Shown: positions 1 through 9,238 of the stretch, piece after piece
How positions within the stretch are numbered: the first letter of the stretch is position 1
Layout of the letters: each line of letters opens with the position of its first letter
NCBI GenBank assembly: GCA_902799765.1
Contig: CADCBZ010000028.1
Location: forward strand, 22,469 to 86,468
Direction of reading: 5' to 3'
DNA: 64,000 nucleotides
Origin: an uncultured Prevotellaceae bacterium
GTDB lineage: Bacteria > Bacteroidota > Bacteroidia > Bacteroidales > Bacteroidaceae
Program-made: the position numbers and the translations under genes
Notes under the pieces: model-generated
Told to the model about the DNA's origin: nothing
What the model saw: the letters and a program-made list of their open reading frames with translations, nothing else
The model's database searches: none

Positions 1-1189
1 GTTTCAAGTTGCCGTCTTTGTCATAGGGGCTTGAAATAGGAGATGAAGACAGAGCTGCATAAATATTATTAATACCCTGTGTCTTGCGATAGCTGTTGTT
101 AGTGCTCAAACCGAAACGGAAATACTCACCAACCTTCTGGTCGAAGTTACCACGAACAGAGATACGATCGTAAGCTTCAGTAGGAACAACAGACTCGTCA
201 TGATAGTAACCAGCACCGAAGCTATAGCTACCGCCATTGGTACCACCAGATACGCTGACATCATGATTATAGCCAACACCTGTCTGATAATATAAATCCT
301 GCCAGTCGGTATTGATATCGTCGCTTTCATCCAAAGAATTCTCATACTTACCAGCATATTTACGGAACTTGCTGAATGTAGGACCGTCCATCATCGGATA
401 CTTCTTGAATGGCTTCTTAATACTTACATAACCATTATAGGTTACTTTGGCAGGTGTACCCTGAGAACCCTTTACGGTAGTGATGATGATCACACCGTTG
501 GCACCACGAGAACCATAGATAGCGGTTGCAGAAGCATCCTTCAGGATATCCAGTGACTTGATGTCTGCGGGGTTGATATCAGAAAGCTGTCCCATGAAGG
601 GGATACCGTCGAGCACGATCAGCGGGTCGTTAGAAGCACTCAGTGAGCGCTGACCACGGATACGGATCTGCATCTCGGCACCAGGCTTTGAAGAGGTCTG
701 TGTCATGAGCACACCGGCTACACGACCCTGCAGAGCCTCAGCTGCGTTAGAGGCAGCCACCTGATTCAGTTTCTCACCGCCGATGTTTGCCACAGAACCC
801 GTCACAGCCTCACGGCGCTGGGTACCGTAACCGATCACGACGACTTCGTTCACCACGTGACCATCTTCTTTCATCTTCACCTTTAAATTATCACCGGCCT
901 TCACTTCCTGTGACTCATAGCCGACATAAGAGATAACGAGCGTTGCGCCCGGCTGGACATTCAGAGAGAAGTTACCGTCGAAGTCAGTAACTGTACCGTT
1001 GGTGGTACCCTTCTCCATGACCGTAGCACCGATCAGCGGACCCTGAGAGTCTTGTACTTGACCAGTTGCCTGTCTCGTTTGCTGAACAGCAGCCACCTTC
1101 TCAGAAGCTGCTGACACCTGCTGTGCACAGATTATGCCCATAAAGCATAATCCGACACACATGGTAGTTTTCATTGCTTTGAAACTCAT
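1..1189 (-). CDS. SusC/RagA-family TonB-linked outer membrane receptor, N-terminal part
   Basis: This is the first ~396 residues of a SusC-like TonB-dependent transporter; the rest lies beyond the left window edge. These proteins import oligosaccharides (or peptides) across the outer membrane with a SusD-type lipoprotein. Visible are a signal peptide, a carboxypeptidase-like beta-sandwich (GATVMEKGTTNGTVTDFDGNF), the SusC motif NEVVVIGYGTQRREAVTGSV, and a plug domain with LDGIPF and DASATAIYGSRGANGVI. The start was taken at the ATG at 1189; a second in-frame ATG at 1174 is also possible. It lies directly downstream of the hybrid two-component regulator on the same strand, as in a polysaccharide-utilisation locus. 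The substrate cannot be read from this fragment. Confidence 0.93.
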   Translation of the reverse strand, partial: MSFKAMKTTMCVGLCFMGIICAQQVSAASEKVAAVQQTRQATGQVQDSQGPLIGATVMEKGTTNGTVTDFDGNFSLNVQPGATLVISYVGYESQEVKAGDNLKVKMKEDGHVVNEVVVIGYGTQRREAVTGSVANIGGEKLNQVAASNAAEALQGRVAGVLMTQTSSKPGAEMQIRIRGQRSLSASNDPLIVLDGIPFMGQLSDINPADIKSLDILKDASATAIYGSRGANGVIIITTVKGSQGTPAKVTYNGYVSIKKPFKKYPMMDGPTFSKFRKYAGKYENSLDESDDINTDWQDLYYQTGVGYNHDVSVSGGTNGGSYSFGAGYYHDESVVPTEAYDRISVRGNFDQKVGEYFRFGLSTNNSYRKTQGINNIYAALSSSPISSPYDKDGNLK

Positions 1190-1240
1190 ACTTTTGGTTT
1201 TGTTAGTTAATAATATAAAAAATTAAAGAAAATTGTGGCG

Positions 1241-1248
1241 CAAAGTTA
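1241..1248 (-). promoter_or_regulatory. -7 box (TAACTTTG) ahead of the SusC-like gene
   Basis: On the minus strand TAACTTTG matches the Bacteroidota -7 consensus TAnnTTTG and sits about 50 bases upstream of the ATG at 1189. No good TTTG lies at the expected distance, so it may depend on an activator such as the neighbouring hybrid regulator. Confidence 0.5.
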
Positions 1249-1296
1249 GAATGAATTTCAAAACAAGGCTTCTATATATGTTTCACTTCGTTTAAT

Positions 1297-4200
1297 TTAT
1301 GTTTCAGCCTGTGAATTTTGCTCAATATATTCGGTTGGTGAGACACCAAATTGCTTTCTGAATACGGTTGAGAAGTGCGCCAAATTACTAAAACCAACAG
1401 TATAGGCTACTTGTGTCACATTGATTTTCTGCTCTTTCAACAGTCTCACAGCCTGCTCCAAACGGATGTTTCGGATGAATTCGCTAATGGGCAGACCCGT
1501 CATCTCCTTCATCTTCCTGTGCAACTGGGCACGACTGATGCCCACCTCCTTGGTCAGCATCTCCACATTGAAGTCACTATCCGACAAATGTTCATTGATG
1601 GCCTTCATGATACGCTCCATCAGGATCTCATCATTACCTTTCACATTTGTCTCAACAACCTTATCTTTCTGTTGCTGCGTACCGGAATATTTTCCCTTCA
1701 GTCGGAGGTTCTTACTGATCAGGTTGTTGATGACCACATGCAACTCATCCATATCGAACGGCTTGGCAAGGAAGGCATCGGCTCCCCGTTCCAGTCCTTC
1801 GAGACGGTTAGCCACATCGCTCTTCGATGTAAGCATCACAACCGGAATATGACTGATGTTCATATTCGTCTTGATCATCCGCAGCATGGTGAAGCCATCC
1901 ATCTCTGGCATCATCACATCGCTGACCACCAGATCATACTGACGGTCGGTTTCAGTAGAGAGCAACTCCCGTAATGCCTCACGGCCATTGGTCACAGTGG
2001 TGATACGATAGTAACTACCCAACTCCTGCGCAATATAGTCGCCGATCTCCACATCGTCATCCACCACCAGCACCTTATAGTTCGACTGGGCTTTTTGCCT
2101 TTGTCCTTGCTCCTTCTCCTCTGGGATCAGGATTTCCTCGGCAGAGAGATGAGCCTTACCCAATGGCAGGTGAACGGTGAAGATGCTACCTTGCACATCT
2201 TCACGGTTTGCAGCCTCGATGGTGCCATGATGCATCTCAACCATCATCTTACAGAGGTTCAGACCAATACCTGTACCCTCGATATGAAGGGAATGAGAAG
2301 TACTATAGAAGCGGTCGAAGAGCCTATTGGCATCGCCTTTGATGCCCATACCCGTATCAACAACCTGCAAAACAGCAGTATCCCTCTCGCCTTCTGCCAC
2401 GCGCACCTCAATGGCTCCACCGTCATAGGTGTATTTGAAGGCATTCGACAGCAGGTTATCTACGACCTTATCAAGCGCACTGCGGTCGAGCCACACATTC
2501 AACTTGTCAATAGCGGGCTTATAATGGAAATCAATGTTGCGCTCCTTAGCTGTGTAGTCATACGACTTCAGGATATTACCTACATATTGTACCATATCCG
2601 TCTCCTGACACTGCAACTTCATCTGCTGCTTATCAATCTTACGGATGTCCAGAATCTGATTCACCAGGTTCTGAATGCGCTGGGCATTATGCTCGATGGT
2701 CTTCAGCTCTGTCTTCGTCTCCTGATCAAAGTCACGGCGCAACAGCTTGTGTAGTGGACTCATGATCAGTGTGAGCGGGGAACGGATATCATGCGTGGCA
2801 TTGATCAGGAACTTCATTTTTTCCTCATCAAGCTGTTGTCGGGTCTGGCGTCGCCAACTGAGTCCAAGGTAACTTAAGAATCCCATGGCTCCTATTATAT
2901 ATATAAGGTACGCCCACGCGGAACGATACCAAGGTGCCCTGATTACCAGGTAATAGACTTGGGAATCGGTATAGACGCCGTTTTCATGTGCTCTCACTTC
3001 CAATGTATAGGAACCAGGCTGGATATGGCTGAACGAGATGACATTACTGCCGACAGCCGTCTGAGACCACTCCTTTGCGCCATTCATCCTGTATTCGAAG
3101 ATCACATTCTCCGCATTGGAATAGTCAAAGAGCGAAAACTCCATCGAGAACGTGTTGTCGATATACGAAAGTGAGAAATGATGATTATCAGCCAATGGTC
3201 TCCTCATCACAGGGTCGCCATCCGATAAAGTACCGCTATTCACAGGATTATCGCCGATCAGCAAGCTCGTCAGGTGTACCTTTGCCTGAGAAGAACGGCT
3301 CTCGCGCAGGGCTGCCGGGTGGAATGACGTGATACCATCGCTGATACCGAAATAGATATCACCAGTGGAACGTTGCATCGCCAGACCACGCACATACTCA
3401 CGGGTAGTCAAGCCATTTCCATTCACATGGGTGACCCATTGCTTCTTGTCACGCTGATACTGCCAGATACCCAAGGTCGTACTACACCACAGGTCGCCAA
3501 ACTGATCTTGCTCGATACCACTGATCACCTTACCTATCAAGGCCTCTGCCCCAGGAAATGGCTCTGCTATCGACTTTTGCCTATTATAGAGGAAAAGCCC
3601 CGTGTCGGTTCCGATAATGATACGATGGTCAATGTCTTCATAAAGCGAAGTAATGGTCTTACCTTCAAGCAGCACCTCCCATCCTTGAGACTTAAAGCTG
3701 TCCTTCACCGGATCATAACAACTCAGGTTCGACGAGGTACCAATCCACAATAAACCTCGGCTGTCGGTCATCATCACCATGACCCAGTTGTTATGAAGAC
3801 GTCCTCGGTTCGGATCGTTATTTGACATGGCGTAATTCCTGAACGCCTTGGTTTTCACATCATAGGAGCAGAAACCCTTTGAATAAGTTGAAAAGAACAG
3901 CTTCCCATAGCCATCGTCAGCCATGGTGTTGATATAGTCACTTTCAAAATGGACAACCTTCGTATAGGCACCTGTCGCAGGCTGATAGCTGTATAGTCCG
4001 TCACCTGAACCGATCCAGTAACTACCGCCGCTGTCACGATAGATGGAATATGTCTTGGGCGGTGTAGCAGGATGAGCCACCACATTTCCTTTGGCATCAA
4101 AACCATAGACGCCATTGTTCTGGACAGCCAGCCAGGTCATTCCATCATCACCCTGACAGAACGAGGTCACAGAACCACCTATCTTCACATTCAGGGCAGA

Positions 4201-5190
4201 AAGGCTCCAAGTAGAGAACTGAGGCTCATGCTGTGGCAATAGCAACAGACCACGTTTCAAGCATCCCACCCATAGGTTGTCCTGATCGTCCTCGAATAAG
4301 GCCCAGACATTGCTGGTGTTCAGATCAAATGAAGAACTGGGATATTCGTAACGGCGCAACTTATGCGATCCCTGTGGTACCCAACAAAGACCTTTACCTA
4401 ACGTACCAATAAACAGGTTTCCCTTCCTGTCACAGAGCACTGCGCGCAACTGCACGTCCTCATTACCAAGTACACTCAGATCGATGAAATCAGATAGGAG
4501 CTGTCCGCCACGATAGTACAATAAACCACGCTGGCACACCATCAGCACACCGCCTTGATAGTTGACAAATGCTGTAACAGGCCCATAGGGTGAGCTGAAA
4601 TAATGGATGCTCTTATCTGGTCGTCTGCACGTGAAATCCGCCCCAGAGCCTCCTTTCCAGAAGTTTCCTTCATCATCTATCAGGATATGATTGAAGTAAT
4701 CGACGTCGCCCTGTGTGTAGTTTTCCACCTGTTCTGCCTTCCGGGATGTTATAGTCACCCTGAAAAGTCCGTAGCCGGCTGTACCGATGAGCAGATGCCC
4801 ATCGTCCTCCTGTGCGATATCATTGATACGAGGTGAAGCTTTACAAGGAAGGGCGATCCGCTCGAATCGCTCCGTATCACTATTATAAAGCGCCAGACCT
4901 GTGCCCGTTCCTACCCACAGGCTTCCCCGCTTATCCACGAATAAGGAGGTGATATTATTACTCAGAACGGTAGAGGCATTGTTCGCATCATGCAGATAAT
5001 TCGTAAAACGGTAACCGTCGTATCTGTTTAGTCCATACTCTGTTCCTATCCAGATATAGCCTGCCTTATCCTGACAAATACACGTAATCAAATTACTGGA
5101 GAGTTTCTCAGATGTATAGAAATGTCTGGTCTGTCCTGTCATCATGAGACAGAACGACAAGTCAATCAGCAGAAAAAGTAGCTTCCTCAT
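1297..5190 (-). CDS. Hybrid two-component system sensor/regulator (HTCS)
   Basis: Single-polypeptide sensor-regulator of 1297 residues that would sense an oligosaccharide in the periplasm and activate the adjacent locus. Order of parts: signal sequence; repeated two-component regulator propeller motifs (e.g. LFVDKRGSLWVGTGTGL) making two propellers over about residues 25-680; a Y_Y_Y beta-sandwich; a membrane helix near 760-780; histidine kinase with phospho-acceptor His in ATHDIRSPLTLI (about 800), DNLLSNAFKYT, DTGMGI and GTGIGL; receiver domain from about 1040 with VVDDD and acceptor Asp in SDVMMPEMDG; and a C-terminal AraC-type DNA-binding domain (GFSNLAHFSTVFRKQFGVSP). All catalytic motifs are intact and the length is normal. 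It precedes the SusC-like gene on the same strand. Confidence 0.96.
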   Translation of the reverse strand: MRKLLFLLIDLSFCLMMTGQTRHFYTSEKLSSNLITCICQDKAGYIWIGTEYGLNRYDGYRFTNYLHDANNASTVLSNNITSLFVDKRGSLWVGTGTGLALYNSDTERFERIALPCKASPRINDIAQEDDGHLLIGTAGYGLFRVTITSRKAEQVENYTQGDVDYFNHILIDDEGNFWKGGSGADFTCRRPDKSIHYFSSPYGPVTAFVNYQGGVLMVCQRGLLYYRGGQLLSDFIDLSVLGNEDVQLRAVLCDRKGNLFIGTLGKGLCWVPQGSHKLRRYEYPSSSFDLNTSNVWALFEDDQDNLWVGCLKRGLLLLPQHEPQFSTWSLSALNVKIGGSVTSFCQGDDGMTWLAVQNNGVYGFDAKGNVVAHPATPPKTYSIYRDSGGSYWIGSGDGLYSYQPATGAYTKVVHFESDYINTMADDGYGKLFFSTYSKGFCSYDVKTKAFRNYAMSNNDPNRGRLHNNWVMVMMTDSRGLLWIGTSSNLSCYDPVKDSFKSQGWEVLLEGKTITSLYEDIDHRIIIGTDTGLFLYNRQKSIAEPFPGAEALIGKVISGIEQDQFGDLWCSTTLGIWQYQRDKKQWVTHVNGNGLTTREYVRGLAMQRSTGDIYFGISDGITSFHPAALRESRSSQAKVHLTSLLIGDNPVNSGTLSDGDPVMRRPLADNHHFSLSYIDNTFSMEFSLFDYSNAENVIFEYRMNGAKEWSQTAVGSNVISFSHIQPGSYTLEVRAHENGVYTDSQVYYLVIRAPWYRSAWAYLIYIIGAMGFLSYLGLSWRRQTRQQLDEEKMKFLINATHDIRSPLTLIMSPLHKLLRRDFDQETKTELKTIEHNAQRIQNLVNQILDIRKIDKQQMKLQCQETDMVQYVGNILKSYDYTAKERNIDFHYKPAIDKLNVWLDRSALDKVVDNLLSNAFKYTYDGGAIEVRVAEGERDTAVLQVVDTGMGIKGDANRLFDRFYSTSHSLHIEGTGIGLNLCKMMVEMHHGTIEAANREDVQGSIFTVHLPLGKAHLSAEEILIPEEKEQGQRQKAQSNYKVLVVDDDVEIGDYIAQELGSYYRITTVTNGREALRELLSTETDRQYDLVVSDVMMPEMDGFTMLRMIKTNMNISHIPVVMLTSKSDVANRLEGLERGADAFLAKPFDMDELHVVINNLISKNLRLKGKYSGTQQQKDKVVETNVKGNDEILMERIMKAINEHLSDSDFNVEMLTKEVGISRAQLHRKMKEMTGLPISEFIRNIRLEQAVRLLKEQKINVTQVAYTVGFSNLAHFSTVFRKQFGVSPTEYIEQNSQAET

Positions 5191-5212
5191 AGAGCAGTTG
5201 GTTATTGTGTTG

Positions 5213-5220
5213 CAAAGATA
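5213..5220 (-). promoter_or_regulatory. -7 box (TATCTTTG) for the HTCS gene
   Basis: TATCTTTG followed by GC on the minus strand lies 23 bases upstream of the HTCS start, matching TAnnTTTG. No clear TTTG at -33. Confidence 0.5.
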
Positions 5221-5285
5221 CAGAAAATAAATGAAATAAGGGCATTTTTAAAGAGAAATGTTTCAAAAATGTCTCATTCCATGTC

Positions 5286-5900
5286 TCAAAGATAGAAAAT
5301 ACTCTCTGGTCCCATGTTAAAAAGCAAATCGAGGATAGAGAGATTTTCCAGGAAACCATGTTTCATCTGATATACCTGATAATAAGCCTTTGTCTCAAAG
5401 TCATCGTCTTTTGCAGGATGCTTTGGATTGATGACAGTCCGATAATCGTTAACGACGAGGGCTTGTGGGTCTGTGATATATGCTGTGGTGAACGTTACAG
5501 AAGGTGCTATATCGATCAATTCGCACATTTTCTGACGGATTGCCTCATTGAAATCAAATAGGAAAGTCCATCGTTTTTCATAAAAAGGGCGAATATCGTC
5601 CTGATAATACTCAAAGAATGGCGATTCCCCATAGGCGGACTGCAAGGCGTTCCAATGCAGATGGCGCCAGTTGCCATGATCACTGATTCGGATTTCTTTG
5701 ATACATGCTGCTGACTTCTCAACAGGAACGGTTAAAGCCTGGACGCCATTAGTGGTGGCAATGAGACAACGATTACGATAGGTCTGCTTTTGGAAACTCT
5801 CCCACTGTTCTATCATCACATGTTCAGCCCGATGCAGTTTCTGAAACCACTGCACCGGGCCGAAATAGGTTGTACTCAACAAGACCTTATTTGATGTCAT
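5286..5900 (-). CDS. WbqC-like family protein
   Basis: A 204-residue cytosolic protein of the WbqC-like family, known from surface-polysaccharide gene clusters and of uncertain biochemical role. The family pattern is visible: N-terminal LLSTTYFGPVQWFQKL, then RNRCLIATTNGVQALTVPVE and the WRHLHWNALQSAYGESPFFEYY block. The ATG at 5900 is chosen; the upstream in-frame codon is TTG inside lepB. The ATG overlaps the lepB stop by 14 bases, so it is translationally coupled as the last gene of a btuB...lepB-wbqC run. A similar lepB-wbqC arrangement is, from memory, common in Bacteroidales. No truncation seen. Confidence 0.85.
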   Translation of the reverse strand: MTSNKVLLSTTYFGPVQWFQKLHRAEHVMIEQWESFQKQTYRNRCLIATTNGVQALTVPVEKSAACIKEIRISDHGNWRHLHWNALQSAYGESPFFEYYQDDIRPFYEKRWTFLFDFNEAIRQKMCELIDIAPSVTFTTAYITDPQALVVNDYRTVINPKHPAKDDDFETKAYYQVYQMKHGFLENLSILDLLFNMGPESIFYL

Positions 5901-7317
5901 CCACAATACGTCCTAAACGACTCCATCGGATACCTGCAAAACTCCGACGGTCAGGATTACTTGACCACCAGATGAAGATTGGCTTACCCACGATATGATC
6001 CTCTGGCACAAATCCCCAGTAGCGTGAGTCGGCAGAATTATGACGGTTGTCACCCATCATCCAGTAGTAGTCCATCTTGAAGGTATAGTCACGCGCCTCC
6101 TTACCATTGATATAGATGCGTCCGTCATCAATCGTCAGCGTGTTGCCCTCATAAACGCGAATAGGTCGCTCATAGATGGCGATATTATCCAATGTCAGAC
6201 GGATCTTCTCCCCTTTCTTCGGAATCCAGATAGGACCGTAGTTATCACGGGTCCAACCTTTATTACCATTCAAGGGATAGATTTCCAACTCATTGGCCTC
6301 CGTATTCAGTTTGACACTCTCCACAATGTCATTTCTGGCCTGCAAGGTGGTCACTGCATATTTCGTAAGCGGCATATAACCCAATGTATTCAGGCTGGTC
6401 AGATCTTCCATCGAGATGCCTAACTGATCCATCAGGTCCTCAGGGAGAGCCTGCTTCAACTTCACATAATAGGTGTATTGGACATTCTGAGGCTCCTTGT
6501 TCTTCTTGCCGTCGAGATAGACCATACGGTTGCGGATCTCCAGTGTCTGACCAGGCAATCCCACACAGCGCTTCACATAGTTCTCCCTGCGGTCTGTGGG
6601 ACGTGTGATAATCTCACCATACTCTGCCTGGTTCCGCCACAGTTCGTTACGCCCTAAGGTGTAGATAGTCTCGAAGTATTTGATACGTTCTTCCGCTGAT
6701 AACTTGTCGGGGTCAGGGCGGTTGGGATATAACTGATAACCGATACCATAGCACATCTGGTAATAGTCGTAGGCCTGATACTGCGGAGCAGAACAGAGTG
6801 TATCGCCTGCAGGGAAGTTGAACACGACAATATCATTCAGTTCCACCTTTCCCAATCCCTTTACACGACGGTAATCCCAATGAGGCCAGTCAATATAACT
6901 CTTACACTCCACCACAGGCAGTGTATGCTGAGTGAGCGGCATTGTCAGCGGCGTCTGTGGGATACGGGGACCGTAACTCACCTTCGACACAAACAGATAA
7001 TCACCCGTCAGTAGCGACTTCTCCAAAGAACTCGATGGGATGACGTAATTCTGAAAGAAGAACTGGTTGATGAAGTAAACGGCCACCAAGGCGAAGACCA
7101 GCGCATCGATCCACGACATCACAAACTTCACGGGTCGTTCTGACTCTTTCCACCACTGCCACTTGATCTTCTTAGTAATATAGACATCAAAGATGAATGG
7201 TATAACCAGCAGTCCCCACCATGACTCTACCCAATAGAGGAAGAGCAGATAAAGCACCAGCACGCCAATAAATTTGGCCCACTGAACTTTAGGATTGAAT
7301 TCTTTCTTTTTCACCAT
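5887..7317 (-). CDS. lepB: Signal peptidase I
   Basis: Inner-membrane serine protease that removes signal peptides from exported proteins. Hydrophobic segments near residues 12-40 and 65-85 anchor it. The catalytic serine motif reads IPSSSLEKSLLTGDYLFV (about residue 95) and the catalytic lysine lies in YVKRCVGLPGQTLEIRN (about 248). The C-terminal box DYYWMMGDNRHNSADSRYWGFVP matches the conserved GDNR..SxDSRxxG block. At 476 residues it is longer than the E. coli enzyme because of an insertion between the Ser and Lys motifs, which is usual in Bacteroidales. It follows dapB by 82 bases and overlaps wbqC. Confidence 0.96.
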   Translation of the reverse strand: MVKKKEFNPKVQWAKFIGVLVLYLLFLYWVESWWGLLVIPFIFDVYITKKIKWQWWKESERPVKFVMSWIDALVFALVAVYFINQFFFQNYVIPSSSLEKSLLTGDYLFVSKVSYGPRIPQTPLTMPLTQHTLPVVECKSYIDWPHWDYRRVKGLGKVELNDIVVFNFPAGDTLCSAPQYQAYDYYQMCYGIGYQLYPNRPDPDKLSAEERIKYFETIYTLGRNELWRNQAEYGEIITRPTDRRENYVKRCVGLPGQTLEIRNRMVYLDGKKNKEPQNVQYTYYVKLKQALPEDLMDQLGISMEDLTSLNTLGYMPLTKYAVTTLQARNDIVESVKLNTEANELEIYPLNGNKGWTRDNYGPIWIPKKGEKIRLTLDNIAIYERPIRVYEGNTLTIDDGRIYINGKEARDYTFKMDYYWMMGDNRHNSADSRYWGFVPEDHIVGKPIFIWWSSNPDRRSFAGIRWSRLGRIVDDIK

Positions 7318-7399
7318 TATCGTTCATAATTTCATTCACATAGGTTTGACTCAACGATATTCCGATAAGTTGCAACCTATTCATATATTAACCTACGTT

Positions 7400-8113
7400 T
7401 CAAAATTTAAACATATCGCTGATAGTCAGCAAACCCTGATGCTCTTTGGTATATTCTGCAGCCAGAACTGCTCCGAGGGCAAAGCCCTTACGACTGTGAG
7501 CATCATGGGTGATGGTAATGAGATCAGCATCCGAGTCATAGCGGATAGTATGGATACCAGGTACCTCTCCACGACGGATATGATCCACACGCAGATACTT
7601 CTTGTCTGTGGTATCTTCCTTCCAAGCCTCCTTACGGTCGATATTCTCCACAATCTCCTCAGCCAAAGTGATAGCTGTGCCACTGGGATGGTCGAGTTTA
7701 TGCACATGATGCGTCTCCTCCATCTCCACATCGTACTGAGGGAACTGGTTCATGATCTTCGCCAGATAACGGTTTACGGCAGAGAAGATGGCTACGCCGA
7801 TCGAGAAGTTCGAAGCCCAGAATAACGTCTTACCATCTGCACAGGCCTGACGGACCTCATCGCCATGCTCCTTCATCCAGCCAGTGGAACCACTGACCAC
7901 CTTCACGCCTTTCGCCCAGGCCTTCAGGTAGTTACCGTAAGCCGCCTGAGGAGCAGTGAACTCTATTGCCACATCAGCCGACGCAAATGCCGGACTGTCA
8001 AAATCCTGTTGATTGTCAATATCGATGATACTCACAATCTCATGACCACGGTCGCGGGCAATCTGCTCTATCATCTTACCCATCTTTCCGTAACCGATTA
8101 ATGCTATCTTCAT
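7400..8113 (-). CDS. dapB: 4-hydroxy-tetrahydrodipicolinate reductase
   Basis: Catalyses the NAD(P)H-dependent reduction step in lysine/diaminopimelate synthesis. It shows the nucleotide-binding start MKIALIGYGKMGKMIEQIA, the family motif EETHHVHKLDHPSGTA with the catalytic His and Lys, and GEVPGIHTIRYDSDADLITITHDAHSR. At 237 residues it is somewhat shorter than the E. coli protein, as is usual for Bacteroidales. It starts 3 bases after the btuF stop, so an essential cell-wall precursor gene seems to be read from the B12-uptake operon, with lepB downstream. Confidence 0.96.
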   Translation of the reverse strand: MKIALIGYGKMGKMIEQIARDRGHEIVSIIDIDNQQDFDSPAFASADVAIEFTAPQAAYGNYLKAWAKGVKVVSGSTGWMKEHGDEVRQACADGKTLFWASNFSIGVAIFSAVNRYLAKIMNQFPQYDVEMEETHHVHKLDHPSGTAITLAEEIVENIDRKEAWKEDTTDKKYLRVDHIRRGEVPGIHTIRYDSDADLITITHDAHSRKGFALGAVLAAEYTKEHQGLLTISDMFKF

Positions 8114-8116
8114 ATC

Positions 8117-9238
8117 TTAATTCGAATGGTTTAATTTCTTATAGTACTTGAGTGGTGCGTTTAACTTGACGCCTGGATGCAGAATGCGGATAAAGTCACT
8201 TAGCAACCAGTCTGGATGGAAAGGTGATTCCTCATAGAAACGGGAAGTTTGCACGTTACAGCCATAGACCTCTCCGGTCTGGTAAGCACGGAACTGCTGA
8301 TAGCCGTCTTTCTCTGCACCAAACGCTTCGAGGGTGATGGGCTTGGCACCCTCATAGCGGAACATCCACATTTCTGTGTCGAAAGCTTCCTCGAGCACCG
8401 TCTCAAATGACAGGGGAAGCGAACCGCTATGCTCATCGTCCTCCCACGGATAACGCCCTCCGGCATCCTTGATCATCTGACCGATGGTACTGTGTCCACC
8501 AGGTACATACCAGACGGAACCCACCTGCTTGTCCATCATCACCGAACGGCCATCACCAGCTTCCTTGGCCTTCTCTTTCAGATCGTTATAGTTCTTGTCC
8601 ACCTCTGCAAAGAGCTTATCGGCTCTCTTCTGCTTACCGAAAAGCAGACCGTAGAAGCGCATCCACTCAGCTCGAGCCAACGGCGACACCTCCATATACT
8701 CAGCACACTCCACAAGGGGAATGTCAAGATCCTCTAACTTACCATAGCCTCCGCTGTTCTCAAAAGGCGACAATAGGATCGCATCTGGATGCAGATCAAT
8801 GATTTTCTCTATTACAGGACTCATCCCGTCGCCACAGTCGCTGATACGTCCCCTTTTCACCTGACTTTGGATCCAGGGGATTTTGATATACTTCAAATCA
8901 GCCACGCCTGCAATCTTATCCCTACAACCCAGATCCATCAGCAAGGAGCAGTGGACGGTGGTAAAGACGACCGCCTTCTGCAAGGGCGTACGGATCACAG
9001 TACCCTTAGGCAAATGGAATGGCAACTGTTTGTTGCGCGGCACTAACACATAGGTGTGAAGTGCCTTACCATCCTCCCAAGGATTGCCAATGGTGGCCAC
9101 CGTATAACCATCATACTCGTTGATGGAGATGAGTGAGGCGTATTTAAAAGGCACCTTGTCGCCGCCTCCCTGCTGGTCGGAAGAACCGCCGCAAGAAAGC
9201 AGTGACAAAGCAAGGATGAGTCCGAAGAGAATTCTCAT
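8117..9238 (-). CDS. btuF: BtuF-like periplasmic-binding lipoprotein (vitamin B12 ABC import)
   Basis: Lipoprotein with signal peptide and lipobox (LSLLSCGG, Cys about residue 16) and the two-lobed BtuF/FepB fold: TPLQKAVVFTTVHCSLLMDLGCRDKIAGVAD, IIDLHPDAILLSPFENSGGYGKLEDLDIPLVEC and a later YVPGGHSTIGQMIKDAGGRYPW segment. It would hand corrinoid (or another chelate) to an inner-membrane ABC permease. The first base of its ATG is shared with the last base of the btuG stop, and btuB lies upstream, which favours B12 over iron. No FecCD/BtuC permease gene follows; a BtuD-like ATPase is encoded 21 kb away. Ligand is an inference from neighbours. Confidence 0.85.
   Translation of the reverse strand: MRILFGLILALSLLSCGGSSDQQGGGDKVPFKYASLISINEYDGYTVATIGNPWEDGKALHTYVLVPRNKQLPFHLPKGTVIRTPLQKAVVFTTVHCSLLMDLGCRDKIAGVADLKYIKIPWIQSQVKRGRISDCGDGMSPVIEKIIDLHPDAILLSPFENSGGYGKLEDLDIPLVECAEYMEVSPLARAEWMRFYGLLFGKQKRADKLFAEVDKNYNDLKEKAKEAGDGRSVMMDKQVGSVWYVPGGHSTIGQMIKDAGGRYPWEDDEHSGSLPLSFETVLEEAFDTEMWMFRYEGAKPITLEAFGAEKDGYQQFRAYQTGEVYGCNVQTSRFYEESPFHPDWLLSDFIRILHPGVKLNAPLKYYKKLNHSN

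Noticed and set aside
1375-2754. Plus-strand frames opposite the HTCS gene
   Set aside because: Shadows of a well-supported gene on the other strand; no family pattern.
5162-5359. Small minus frame between HTCS and wbqC
   Set aside because: Covers the HTCS promoter and the end of wbqC; no independent support.
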